DNA of 64,000 nt from Tetmemena sp. SeJ-2015 (lineage: Eukaryota; Ciliophora; Spirotrichea; Sporadotrichida; Oxytrichidae), in contig JAJKFJ010021608.1 in the NCBI GenBank assembly GCA_027382625.1, positions 160,445-224,444 of the forward strand, given 5' to 3'. The position numbers and the translations under genes were made by a program. The notes under the pieces are model-generated. The model did no database searches and was not told where the DNA came from. It saw only the letters and a program-made list of their open reading frames with translations. Every line of letters begins with the position of its first letter. The stretch's first letter is position 1. Below, piece by piece: positions 34,964 to 46,900 of the stretch.

Positions 34964-35877
34964 TCACTTGAAACTCTGTTTAGCCTCGTTTTCCAAATTT
35001 GCATATTGAGATAGCTAAACACCGAGCTTCTTCAAGCCTTCCACTTCTCTTTCTAAGTAGTTATTCTTCTGAATTTATTTAGCTAGCTCACTCTCTAGCT
35101 TGCTAATTCTGACTTAGCTCTTCATGCTCATTCCTGATTTGATAGTCATTTATTCTGCTGACACTCTAGAATTTTCACTACAAAATAAAAAATTATAATA
35201 TCTAATACTCTTCTTACCTTGGTTGTCTGGTCTTTGCAGTATGAGGCCTAAAGTTTCTAACTGAGGGCTGAGACTACTGATGATGGTTGTTGTTAGTAAG
35301 AATATAGGTTCTCTTAGACTTATGAGACACTTGCGTGCCAGTCTAGCTCATTTAAGAAGGGCGACGTTAATTATAGTTTTACCTTGAGACTATGCTTCTG
35401 ATCTCGTCGAAGTCCTTTTAAGAAAGTAAGTTACTCACTCCATCTGTTTAGTTAAGTTCATTAACTTCGTCATTCAATTCTTCCATTTCCAGATTTTCAT
35501 TTAGCTAGCCATTATTATAGTGCTAATCAACTCCTAAATCAGAGAGAGGAACTTAATTTCCATCCTTATCAAAGGCCATCTGAATTTGGTGGTTGCTATC
35601 AAGCATCAAAGTGTATTAGCTATCTCCTTTGTTAAATTAGATTTGGTTCAAGCTTTGATGGTGACTGTGCTGAGACAGCAAAGAGGGATCATACATCATC
35701 TGTTAGCCTGGTGCATATAAATTCATCGACTAGTTAAATTACTTTGGAGAATAAAAAGAGAGAAATTATTCCCAACTTGTCTTGATTATAGTACATTAGC
35801 TTGTCTATTAATCTTTACTGCTTCTCGTTAGAGGTCATCCCATTAGCCATAAAAGGCCCTCCTTGTGTTTTAAACAT
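34964..35877 (-). CDS. Disordered protein with C-terminal coiled coil
   Basis: ATG 35877 (MFKTQGGPFMANGMTSNEKQ) to TGA 34966-34964. Structure: first MDS to ~35775, a 34-bp IES with pointer AAGT (minus strand, at 35778-35775 and 35744-35741), a second coding piece (MNLYAPGQQMMYDPSLLSQH...), a 40-nt GT-AG intron at 35178-35217, and a last exon ending in a leucine-zipper-like coiled coil (SKLESELAKQIQKNNYLERE). Overall ~270 residues, rich in Gln, Asn, Ser and His. No enzyme motif; perhaps a structural or scaffold protein. It is the first of a run of minus-strand genes. Confidence 0.75.
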
Positions 35878-36108
35878 TGATGATATAGTATCAGGAGCAA
35901 GTCTTTTCGAATTTTAAGGGCTAAGGAAATCTTTTTACTAACCGTTATTACAAATAATTAACTTTGAATTGGAGCATATCTTATGAATGATTATTTGTGG
36001 ATATCAATTATTTGTAAATATGAACAAATTGTCGGGAAATTTAGAGATATTGAGCCAAATGTTTATGCTAATGTTCTAATTTATGCTAATGTAATTTTCA
36101 AATTAACT

Positions 36109-37266
36109 TCATTTTATGCTAACAATATATGAGGGAGACAGCATATTTCCTTTGTTATAATTTTATGGATAATAAGTCTTGATGTTAGCATCAATCTCCT
36201 CAACTGCAAGAGGCCTTCTTTATGTTTTTTGGGAAGAGCCAACTTTTCTAACTCTGAATTCCGATTACTGTGCATCTTAAGACCCATTAATTTATAGAAT
36301 TCTCTTACCACCACTACTTTTGGTGGCTGAAGTTACCCGAGAAAAATAGGATCTTTGAGAAATGACATCATCATCTCTTTTTGCATGCATGTGATAATAA
36401 TCTGACTTTTAAAAAGCCGTTGATGAGGGGTGAGCGACCGAGACTGGTGCTTCATAGTTGAGGCTGGAGGATACCTTTGCTATCTTAAGTTTCTATTTTT
36501 TGATATTCTCTTGTTGATACTGCTGTGCCAATCTTTCTCTGCTAAACTTGTGCTTGAGACTTTACTCAGATCTCTAAGAAGTGGCAGTAGTAGGACGAGT
36601 AGTGGGTCCTCTGCTCTTCTTGTTGCTTTTATCATCAACTTCGAACTCAGATGTGACTTTGAGGTGGTTTCGAATGTTGGATTTGCCTCCAAACACATAG
36701 GACTGCTTATTCTCAGGCATGTAGAATATCTTTTTGGACATGGATTAAGAGGCCTAAGTATTAGCCGATGCCTAATTACGCTTAAATGTGCTCTGCACAA
36801 AACTATAGTCAGTTAGCTCTTAGTTTGATACTTTATTTAATATAAAGAAAATTCAATAAGAAATGGAATAATTTAAGCTTTACTTATTTATTAACAAAAA
36901 TTTTGTATCAAAAATTTCAGACAAGTCATTAACTATTCAATTATTTGGGTATATAAATAAAGATTATTTTAAATTTAATAGAGGGTGTTTTATCTTTTTA
37001 AAATTAGTGTATCTTCTTTTATTATGTTAATAATTGAATTACTACACCAATCTTCGAAGAAAATAAATCATAATCTGTAATTAGTTTTGACTATATTCTA
37101 CTTACTTGTTGAGAGACTTGTTATACTAATTTTGGTCAATATCAAGATCATGATTCAGATGATGCTGAGGCGAAGTCACTAAGTTTTTATCAAACACTTT
37201 ATAGTAATCTAGCATCTCTTTCTAAACTCTCTGTTTCCAGAAATTGTGTCCCTCCTAATAAGACAT
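36109..37266 (-). CDS. Basic disordered protein, unrecognised
   Basis: ATG 37266 (MSYQEGHNFWKQRVQKEMLD) to TGA 36111-36109. Two MDSs (37266-37090 and 36807-36109) are separated by a 288-bp IES with pointer TATAGT, found at 37095-37090 and 36807-36802 on the minus strand. Joined, the frame reads NKQVEYSFVQSTFKRN. The protein is ~292 residues, Lys/Ser/Gln-rich, with KKIFYMPENKQSYVFGGKSN as a distinctive stretch. No domain recognised. It starts only ~120 bp after the stop of the gene upstream. Confidence 0.75.
36808..37095 (-). other. IES in the 36.1-37.3 kb gene (pointer TATAGT)
   Basis: Pointer copies at 37095-37090 and 36807-36802. The 288-bp insert contains stops in the host frame and is AT-rich. 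A GTAAGT-like start just inside the upstream MDS does not give an in-frame splice. Confidence 0.75.
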
Positions 37267-37384
37267 TTTATTTTATTAAAACCACTCTAAATCAATAAGA
37301 ATTATATCTTTCAGTAATATCGCATAAAGAAAAGTTAGAAACTATAAGAAGAAAAAAACTAGTACGATTTTCATAGGATTTTAA

Positions 37385-37951
37385 TCATTTTTCATTCAAG
37401 AAAGAGAACTTCATCTTAAGATATTTGGTAACTCTTAGTTTGTCAGGCTTCCACATCTTCTTCGTTCCTACTTTGAGATTACGCATTAGAAGTATCCTCT
37501 GATCTCTCTCATCCTTATTTTTCTAGAGCATGTCTTAATCTAGGAAAGTATCGTGAGTAACTCCTTCCTACACCTTATTTTGGAGCATTGCATCTTTCAA
37601 AGTGGGCAGCATTTCATCGTTATCTTCCACCTGCGCGAGCAAGCAGGTGTCAATAGCCTTAATTAGATCTTAAGCGTTGGTTGCTTCCTGTTTTATAAGA
37701 TGCTTATCTAAGTTGGTGTATTGAGATTGGAGTCTCCCTTAATCTGGAATTTCTATATCTCGGCACTTGTCTAGAATTGACTTGAAAGGTGAGTTTTAAA
37801 AGGGACTTCGTGAGTGCCTGTCCCTCGTATCATCAGCCTAGCTTTGATACTACTGCCTTACTGTTCTGAATGGAGATTAGCTCTAAGAGCCATAGTAGGT
37901 CTTATAAGCTGTTGAATTTTAAGCCCTGCTGAAGCTCCTATTCGATGTCAT
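37385..37951 (-). CDS. Ser/Gln-rich protein, unrecognised
   Basis: A single uninterrupted frame from ATG 37951 (MTSNRSFSRAQNSTAYKTYY) to TGA 37387-37385, 188 codons. The N-terminal third is Ser/Gln/Arg-rich; the rest is helical and acidic/basic (QAKV... no; AIDTCLLAQVEDNDEMLPTL). The upstream gene reads into this ATG in the same frame if nothing is removed, so it could instead be the C-terminal part of that gene. Confidence 0.6.
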
Positions 37952-37967
37952 ATAATTTTAATGATCA

Positions 37968-39167
37968 TGCTGATTCAAGCTCTATATTTAAGTTAAAATA
38001 CAAGCAATAATTATAAACTTACAGATTTTGCCTTAATCTTAGTTTTATTTAGAGCCAAAAAGTTTATCCTATTTAGCTTTCCTGACTTTCTCTTCATCTT
38101 TTGCCATCAGCCTTTCCTAAAGCTGTTTATTATTTTCCTCAATTTGCTTTTGAATTTCCTCTTTTGAGGGCTGCATGATTGTGTGATGACTGGAGAGATT
38201 AGCAGAGGACATTTTAGACCTACTGATTTTCCTTTTTTCCATGTCTTTCTTTCTCTTTAGTTTGTCTTTCCAGTTTTCTAAAGCAATTATTTTAAATAAG
38301 GAGTTTGTTACTTAATGTTTGGGCTCTTTGGATGAAATTGATATGAGAGTTAAGAAAGGAAATATAAGTGATGATTGCAGTATCTGTTTCCTAAATAAGC
38401 TGTTCATTTAATTTCTCATCTAAATATTTTTATAGAGCATAAATAATGGAAAATTATTGATCTTGCTGCTTGATTAATTCCTGCATGTTCTATTTAGTGA
38501 TATCATTGATCTAATTAACCTAAATGGTGTTGCTCATCCTCCTCTAATGAGCTTCAAAGTGGTAGTTGCTACTGATCTTGGATTGCCTCCTCTCCTTAAG
38601 TAGTTTTTATTGGTCCCTATATGTTTGCATGTTTCGGAGGAGAGACTGGCGGGATCTTGCTCCTTCTCTAGATTGCACTTGAGATTATATATTTGCGTTA
38701 ACTTGAATTTAAGGGGGCTGCTAGTCTTTAGAGTCTAAGAATCCTTCATTTTAAAGACCAATAAGAGCTCTGATTGTCGAAGTCTAACTTAGTTTCTTCT
38801 ACTCAAAGAAATTCTAGAAATCTTCAATTAAGATATATGCATCTTTATTCTATATATAAAAATCAGAAGTATCAAATATTTATTATAATTCAATTTTAAA
38901 TTGAGAAAAATCCTGTATTTCTTTAAATGACCTTTTTATTATTTTGCTATCTTTATGTAGGAATCTATTCTTCTTGGTCTCTTCTCCTTCCAAGTCTGCA
39001 TGCTCTTTAAAATAAAACTTTAATCAGTTCAAGGTCCAAGTTTTATTAGCACTAGTTATAAACTCCCAATGGAGTGGATAATTTTGCTTAAAACATATCT
39101 GGAGACTGGATTATTATCTCAACCTCACCAGATTTAAAATTTAAGCTGTCTGATCTCTTTCTCTCAT
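37968..39167 (-). CDS. Coiled-coil protein, unrecognised
   Basis: ATG 39167 (MRERDQTAQILNLVRLRQQS). An 81-bp IES at 39013-39093 (pointer TTTTAA, minus strand) joins SLQICFK to EHADLEGEETKKN and removes an in-frame TGA. A long frame follows with IQDFSQFKIELQQIFDTSDF and a Gln/Arg-rich coiled coil (RDQQKLLKERRQSK). A 34-nt GT-AG intron at 38278-38311 joins AQTL to KNWKDKLKRKK in frame. A good 5' splice site (GTAAGTTT) follows QNQDQGK; using the first AG gives a stop near 37970, otherwise the frame continues into the next ORF. About 370-400 residues. No domain recognised. Confidence 0.7.
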
Positions 39168-39439
39168 GCTAGTATGATTACTTTCTTTATTTAGAACTAT
39201 TTTGTCATATTTTATGGCAAAATAGTATTTAAGATAAATAACTAAAGTGTGTTATATTTCCCAAAATAAAATGCAAGTTACGTAATAGACTTGATACTAT
39301 AAATAAATTCTTTGTTGAACTCATTAGCCAATCAAATTTTTTATGAATTACTTAAATTGTGTGCAGATATTTCCATTTTTTAAGTATTAGAGATTATTAA
39401 ATTCTAATTGCAAGAAAATATATCTTGATTCCCAGAATA

Positions 39440-41660
39440 TATAATTAACTATTTTCATCTTTAAGGTCTACTCTTTCCAATGCTCTTTTTATCATAATCT
39501 CATATCTGCTCTCTTATTTTTCATCTTTAGATCTTTTTCTTCTGTGTTGAAGTTTTTTCATTATCCTCGCTTCTAAATTTTCACTCTCTGTATTCTATGA
39601 AGTGCTTTCTTCCCTTTAATCCAAAATATCCTCAGTTGATTAAAATTCACTCTACTAGTTGAGCCTGCCAATTGTTAATTTAGAACCCTGTGTTGATTAT
39701 TTCTAGCTGTGTTTCAATGACTTTGCTCTCTTCTTCTACTCCTCTTCAACTCCTAAATTATCCGAAAGCAGCTATTCATATATTCTCCGCTCTAAACTTA
39801 TAATCAAATGGCTATAAAACTTACAATGCCTGAAACTTCCTGCTATCCATTTGGGCATGAATTTATTGAACTCCTCATCTGCAATTTTCATCAGTCGCTT
39901 AGACTTTTCCAAATCAAATACGTTGACTTAGTCAATGCCTTCATTCATATTGTAAACCTCCTAGAACTAATCAAATATTTTCTTTATAGATTTGTCTACA
40001 ACCTCTTTCACAGATCAATTAAGCATTATAAATCTTAATTATACAGAATTGTTAATGTTTCTATTCATATTTCTCTAGTTTTTGAGTTTTAAAAGCCTTT
40101 GTTAGAGAATCTCTTTCCTCTCATCTTCCATCAATTGTGATGTTTTGCCATCTTGATCTTTTTAGATAACTTGATGTGGGGAGGTATTTGCTTTCAATTA
40201 CATTGTTAATGTCTTGCTAATATTCTAATTAAGTAGGTCTTATAGATTTATCTCATTGGGAAGTTCTTTGTGATGCTAAGATTAGTTTTTATCTTGGATT
40301 AAATGGCTCTTATCCTTAAAATAAAGAAAGGACATTAAAAAAACAATCCAAGAGATCTTTATCTCTGAATTAAGTCATCGTTGATGATGCCTGATTCCTT
40401 CTGCTAAAGCAATTAAGTTCCAGCTATTTTTGATGATGAGGAATTAGCACATCAAGTACATCGCAATCACTCTCTTGATCTATTTAGTCTTAGAGTGAAT
40501 CAGGGTCCACCTCTGGGACATTTGATCGATTTTTATTTGCACCTTGAGGAGGTGAAGTGGATGCAATTTTATTAGCTTATACTTAGTTCGGCAAATACAC
40601 ACCTTTAAAATACTTCTAGCCCTTCTTACTTTAAATGAATGAGTCAAATTCTTAATGTAGGAAATTGTTCTTCCGAAGTTTATTTCTGAGGGCACCTAAA
40701 TTTCTTCCCTCAGGGCTTTTAGAGCTCACATGAATAGTTCTAGGGATACCCTGGATATTAATTTCGCATCTAGGATGCTTTAATTGAGAGAGGGCTAAAT
40801 TATCATCCATCTCTGTTTTTAAAGCAAATGAATTATCCTTTTAATGCTAGTGATCTTCTCTCTTGCTCTAAGATTGTAGCTTTCTTTCATCTTTAAATAA
40901 GAAATCAATAATATAGTAAATCATTTAACATCTATCCTTTTTTGCTTCTTCTCCATGAACTTATTTTTGAGTAAGATCTCGAGGTTATCCTTGGTGTCTA
41001 TAGTGGCTGAGAGTGCAGCGGGTTCAAAGAAAAAAATAAAGACATATTATTTTAGCCCTAGTGATTGATTCTATTAGGCCATTACTGGATTTCTGCGATG
41101 AAGCATCTTTCAATCACCTGATCGTCCTTATAGTGCTTAATTAGAAAGTAGTCAGTTCTAAACTCTCTCGGATCGAAGATTGTAGTCGTCTGACTCTTTA
41201 TGTCTAAGGGGTCGTGTTTCTCCTTTTACAGAACGGAATGCGATTTCTGTCTTGAATTTAGATATTAACTACTGGCTTTCTCCTCTGTAGTTTCTTGAAG
41301 TTTTATTTCGCTCTTCCTCTAGCTTTGAAACTTAGTTTTGCTCATGGCATTTGAATAGGCATTATTGTTGTCATCTCGATTATTTAGAGTAGTTTTTGAA
41401 AAGTAGGACTGCACCTTCTGAATTTAATTCAGACTCTATCGCCGTGACTGCTGCAAACTCGGGAATTACTCCGTATTACAAATAAGTAATGCATGAAAAT
41501 TTACATGTATTGCCTCAATAGTTAGCTTGTCTTGAAATTTAAAGTCCGTAATCTCCTCCCTCAGTTTACTAAGAGTAAAAGTTATGTAAAAAGAATATCT
41601 ACCATTTCGTTTAATCGTTTCAATATCAATTATTATGAAATTAGGGACACTTCTTCACTT
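39440..41660 (-). CDS. Large low-complexity protein, unrecognised, with introns and small IESs
   Basis: Minus-strand coding from ~41660 (VPNFIIIDIETIKRNGRYSF...SKLREEITDFKFQDK) through a Ser/Gln/Lys-rich middle to ~39440; about 650 residues. Inserts that restore frame when removed: a 41-bp IES with pointer AGATG (40933-40929 and 40892-40888); a ~19-nt insert near 40315-40335; a 42-nt intron (40003-40044); a 33-nt intron (39792-39824). A 28-nt intron near 41070-41100 needs a one-base correction in a T-run. The 5' end and stop were not located, so the gene may have another upstream MDS. Helical segment DLEKSKRLMKIADEEFNKFM near 39900. No domain recognised. Confidence 0.7.
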
Positions 41661-42316
41661 ATTTAATTTATTTTTGGCTGCTCTTAAACTCAAAAGAAAA
41701 TTAAATATCACTTTAGATATTAATCAAGAGTCATAAACAACAGATGAGAGAGGAGTATAAATTGAAATAGTTCTTGTGAAAGTTAATAATTAATATGAAA
41801 ATTGTTTATCTCTAACATCTAATAAGTTCTCTCCTTCCACTTTATCACAACTAATTAACTTCAGAATATCCTTGATTTCTCTCACAAGATTAATCTGAGC
41901 AAGGAACTCAGACATAAACTCAAAGAGAGAAGAGAGAAAGAGATTAATAGGTGGATAGCAAAAACTTACTTGATGCTAGAAATATGATCAGACTCACTCA
42001 TATCCCAGCAAGCTGCTTCTGATCAGCTCTCACGATGTATATATCTGCAAAAATCATTTACATTCTTAATGAAAGGAAATTAATCTGTGGTTTACAGCGT
42101 CATAAAATCTATGTTTGTCGTGAGTTGTTTGTTTGCTTAATTTGAATATATGCATTAGTTATTTCTCCTAAAATTGAGAGTGAGGAACTTAGAGTTGCTC
42201 ACTCAGCATGCTGTTCATTCAGGTTGCTTGTAGTTAGCATACTTGGCTTTGATTCTTCTGAAAGTGGCGGCAACCACGCAGCTGTAAACACAGGCAGTAA
42301 CAAAGCCACTTAATTA

Positions 42317-42892
42317 TCAAATAAAATGAGTGTGAATGGTAAGATATTCACCGACCCAGACGTAGATAACCAAACCTATGAGGAACTTTCCTCTCTCAAC
42401 TAGGAAACCTGGTGTGGAGATGGTCTGAGTAAGGAAATCTCCGGAGCAGTATTGGCCTGTGTATTAGAAGCGATAGGTGTGGAGGATAATCACTGCAGCT
42501 ACGAGGAATAGGTCGTTGAGGATGAGAATGTGGTAGAGCCATGCGAAGGGGCGGATTCTCCATTGAAGATATCCCAGCACCATAAGGCATCTGAAGACAT
42601 CAGTCATTCCAAATGCAAACCAGATCTTCAAGATATCTCTCCATATTATTAAATGGTTGTATGCTTATTTTACTCTGAATCTTTTGGCTACATCGATGTA
42701 CTAGTCTGTGCGTCCCCAGTCGCCTGCATCAAATGGCGCTTGGCAATGGGTCTCTACTTCCCCTGGCTCCAGAGATAGACAGCTGTGGCGATAGTAACTG
42801 CGACTGAGGAGGCAAGCTGAATTCCAAATTGATAGAAGATGATGTCGTTCTGCACTCCTGTGGCAACTCTGTGTGGTAGCGATATCACTCAT
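42317..42892 (-). CDS. Four-TM membrane protein (MARVEL-like topology), complete
   Basis: ATG 42892 (MSDIATT) to TGA 42319-42317, ~191 residues, no IES. Hydrophobic segments: FYQFGIQLASSVAVTIATAV; IWFAFGMTDVFRCLMVLGYL; LYHILILNDLFLVAAVIILH; and RGKFLIGLVIYVWVGEYLTI. The second and third are linked by a short basic loop. The frame slips by one base near 42868 and back near 42765 (a GGGG run), so that TM1 reads correctly only with two compensating shifts. Sequence errors are the likely cause. The four-helix layout fits MARVEL-type membrane proteins; the family name is an inference from topology only. Confidence 0.75.
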
Positions 42893-43532
42893 TATTTAAT
42901 GTCTTCCTGAATATACGATATTAAGGTCCATCAGAATTAAAAATTAATCCTTCAAATCTCTCAGTAAAAATTAAAATAGATATGTAGGTTTCAATTTATC
43001 CTATCTTTTTAGCACAGTCTAAGTACTAAATTATTTAATTAAGTTAAGCAAGAATAGATTTTATTAGGGTAATTTTATTTTATAAATGCAATTAATATCT
43101 TAATTAATTGACTTCCTTCAATAATAAACATATTTATATGAATCAATTTAAAAATATAAAGAGTATTAGTTTATCGCTAGAGAGCTTTGGACGGCTTTCA
43201 TTCTGGAAAGAAATAAAATAAAATTTATTATTTACTACAAGTATCTAACTTTTATTTTGTTCACATTTAAAATCTCCTCCCTCATTTCTCAAATCAAATC
43301 TTGCAGATCCATTCATATGTGTAATAGAAATTAATTAGTTCAGGATTTAGAAATGTTTATCAACTTTTTCTCGCATAATTAATCATGATTATTAAAACAT
43401 TAATTTTAATAGGTTAATGAAATAAATTATGAGATAATTTAATTTAATAAACTAGTTTTAACAATAAAAATAACTTATATTTGCTTTAATCCAATAAGTA
43501 ATTAATTGTTCATAATGTGTTGTTTGTATGAA

Positions 43533-43913
43533 TCAGAAATAAACAAAATCCTCATCTTTCTTTTGATTGATGTCAGTAAATGGCATGGGCTTGTTGATGT
43601 CTCCACTATCACTGTTAACTTCCTGCATTTTGATTTCGTACATGTACAAGTGAGCGTAGAGCATTTTCATTTTCTTCACTGCCTTCTTTTATTCTATTTA
43701 ATACAACAACAACAAAATATTATAATGCTATTCTAATTCGTCAGTGATCTTCTTCCAGTCCCCAACATCCTCAATTATAGCTTGTCGCATGTAATCTCTG
43801 TTCTTTGAGGGGTACTTCCTCACTGATTTTAAGATCTACCTGTAAACAAATATATATAAATATATATAATTCATGTAAAGCTGTCTCACAGTAAGCTTCT
43901 CAATTTGATCCAT
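43533..43913 (-). CDS. LYR-motif protein (complex I/ISD11-like LYR family)
   Basis: ATG 43913, MDQIEKLTVRQ, then LYRQILKSVRKYPSKNRDY with the family's L-Y-R at the N terminus followed by the usual basic helix and Arg. TGA at 43535-43533; ~102 residues after excision of two tiny IESs. IES a: 43847-43879, pointer TTTACA, lies exactly inside the LYR codons; unprocessed germline reads LYMN instead. IES b: 43697-43735, pointer TAGAATA. LYR proteins are small mitochondrial adaptors that bind acyl carrier protein and help assemble respiratory complexes or Fe-S clusters. Which subfamily this is cannot be said. It starts 79 bp after the stop of the gene upstream. Confidence 0.85.
43697..43735 (-). other. 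39-bp IES (pointer TAGAATA) in the LYR gene
   Basis: TAGAATA at 43735-43729 and 43696-43690 (minus strand). Excision joins TDELE to QKKAVKKMK in frame. The insert is in frame and TGA-free, so it would go unnoticed in a simple translation. Confidence 0.75.
43847..43879 (-). other. 33-bp IES (pointer TTTACA) splitting the LYR codons
   Basis: TTTACA at 43879-43874 and 43846-43841 (minus strand). Removal changes QLYMN... to QLYRQILK, restoring the family signature. Confidence 0.85.
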
Positions 43914-43991
43914 TAAAATTAATATTATTATACTAATCTTATACAAATTATACAAATATATTCAATTTATAAATAATTTCTAACAAATTAT

Positions 43992-46900
43992 TCAAACTTT
44001 CTAACTTTAATAGGCCGCTTCAAGATCATTGTTGAGCCTACTGTCTAAATTTAAATTGCTCTGGAATTTCTCACTCAGATATATTATGTTTGCAACAAAA
44101 ATAAATATGAGATGGTTAGTGAGTTGCTTCTTCTGTTTAATTCTAATAATCTTCCTGTTTCTATTTTGCTGGCTTTCACTCAGATACAATTGCACTTAGG
44201 ATTCATCCCCTCCTCTATCCTTCAAGAGTATAATTTACAATTAATTATACTTAAGAGCCTATCTTAGAAATCAGTAGGTGAGTTTGCTTGCCCAGACTCA
44301 TTCACGAAAAATATGACACACAAGCAGGAATAATAAAATATTGTTGATAAATTGTGATAGTTTTGGTGTGGTTTATTCTTGATAAGGCCCATTCTTGCAG
44401 CAGCTACACTAGAATACTTTAATTAACTCTTCTGCCTGTCAATCCTAAGAAGCTGATTTTATTCTATACTATTTTTCACAATAAGCGACTATAGTTGGCT
44501 TTATTTATTATTTCTTTTGGCAAGTTGTTCTGATTGCATATTGGCTGCGCTTTGATAATCTTAGTTACTTTTATAATCGAAACTCTGATTGATTTCACTC
44601 TAGCCCTTAGAATTGGAATTATGTTGTCTGTTGGTCTATAATAAATAGTAACTATATGAGGGAAGATATCTTGTAGATTTAATTTGCTTCATCTTTACTC
44701 TTTTATATGGAGGGTAGTGACTACTGGTCTTATCTCAAGATTAGCACATGAGGTTTTGATACAAAAATAAATTATAATCAAATTTATATAAAAGATAAAA
44801 TGAATGATAATGATCCTTAACTCTCTTGCAATAGAGATTTTTTAATTCTTTGAGTATCTAATTTAGCAGCTTAAGTATTAGGGAAGACTTCCTCTACTTA
44901 CAAAAATATATTTATTAAGCCAAAGAATAAGAATGCAACGATTTATAAATATGGATCTTTGTTTTTAATTTGCAGCACCAAAAATGACATATTAAAATAA
45001 CTGGTGAGATAATCCACCTCCCTAAGAATTCAGGGAATGATCTCTCTTTATCTTTTAGTAGTTTAGTTTTGCAGTGCTAGGTTGAATGATTTGATTCTTA
45101 TAAGGGTTTAACGAAAATATCAAATATATTTTAAAAAGGGTTTGATATCCTGAAACTCATAAAACTATCCTCAGAGCCTTACCGCTAGCTAAACGATAGG
45201 CTATTAAGTTTTTCCTTGTCGACATAATCTTATTTTGGAAAATATTTTATAACAGCCTCTTAGAAATTCAAGTTGGCTTTGTACTTTGTAGTTGACTCAG
45301 TTATCCTTTCATAGTCAACAGACTAACTTGCAAATTTAGTAGAATTCTTGCCGGAAAATATTGTACTCAATTCTTTAAGGGAGTCAGAGCCATCATGAGT
45401 TCCAGATTTTCAATAGTCTCAACTTCTTATCTTGAATTAAAAAAGTAGTAGGTTATAAATTGAGTTATGTATTTATATTGAAGAGAATTGAGGAACGAAT
45501 AAACTCTTCAGCAAGCTTTCATGCTTTGATTTTATCTATTTGTAATTCAATGCAGCTTGATTTTAGACTTCGGTAAATGACTCTTTTGAAAAATTCAAAC
45601 CTCCTGACTTAACTAAAGAGAGCGTATTCACTTAAAAGTAATAAATTTATCCTTAAATTTCTTATGGTATTTTAATAATTTCATAAGTGAGTTATAGATT
45701 AAATGAATCTTTATTTGTTTTAATCTATTGTAATTTTAAGTAAAACATAGTAATTTGGTTTTAATTGAGCCCATCATTTGATCCTTCACTTTATTTGAGT
45801 AGAGTTGCCAGTCTTATTTTCTTAGATAGCTTTGCTTTGTTAATTTAATGCTTTGAAGAGGATAAAGTAGTCAGTTAAACATTATCCAGATTTATGCTCT
45901 TTAGAAAATCTTGCCCTAAATTCAAGGGTTTCAAATCATTCATTACGCCAAATATAAAAAGTTCAAACTCTAATAAACAAATATAAATTGGAGAATGATT
46001 TATCAGGGATCTTGTTCAGACTTTGCCTTTTCTTGATTTTTAAAAATCTTTAAATGCTAAAAGCAATATATTTGTAGATTTGGATGGTCTTAAGACTAAC
46101 TGGGTTAATTTGCAACTGTCCTTGTATATTTTGTAACTTATGATCTGCAGAGGGAGTATACTAATTAAAGCCTGTAATAAACGTGCTTACATCACGAGTC
46201 TAGTCTATTGCTAAATCTTAAGCCCCAGAAACAAAAGCTTAACCTGAGATTTAACCGCTTAATGGAGAGCCCTAATCACTTTAATTATCCCTACTTAATC
46301 TAATTTTAAGTATTCTCTGACTATTTTGATTATAAAAATCTTAATGGTTGATCTTTTATTTTGAGGGATGTGAGAACTAATTATTGATTTGAAGTTGCTT
46401 TTTTCATAGTTAATTCTTTGTTAGTATGGCCCCTCTATTGGAAGTAATATGTTTGACTTGCTTTGATTCAAGCTGTGAGTTTGTTAGTAGAGTGATGGGA
46501 TCAATACCTTTTCTAGCCCAGGCTGGCCATTCTGAATTGTCATTCCCCTGTTATGCTTGTCATTCAACAGTTTGTAGCTTTTTCGATTATCGATCAAGAC
46601 ATCATCATGAATGCTGAATTCTTTCCTATCAAAATCATTTATGCTCATCTGCTAAATGCTCTTATTGCTTGCTAGCTATTTTTATGAGGAGCGCATTTCG
46701 AAGATTAATTCCTTTGAGGATCCAATTTGTCTTCTATTTAAATAACTAAGTTACTCTTCCTTTTAATTGCTGTCTTAAGGAAAGTATTACTGATTAACTT
46801 GCGCTGTAGTAATTTTCTATTGAGATCTTTATGAGTAGGCAGAGTAGTCTTCTTACTAAGGTTTTAAGTCTCTCTTATGATTTAAGTTAATTGGCTCAAT

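Noticed and set aside
43506..43736. Plus-strand ORF opposite the LYR gene
   Set aside because: Shadow of the minus-strand LYR gene; its composition is explained by the reverse strand.
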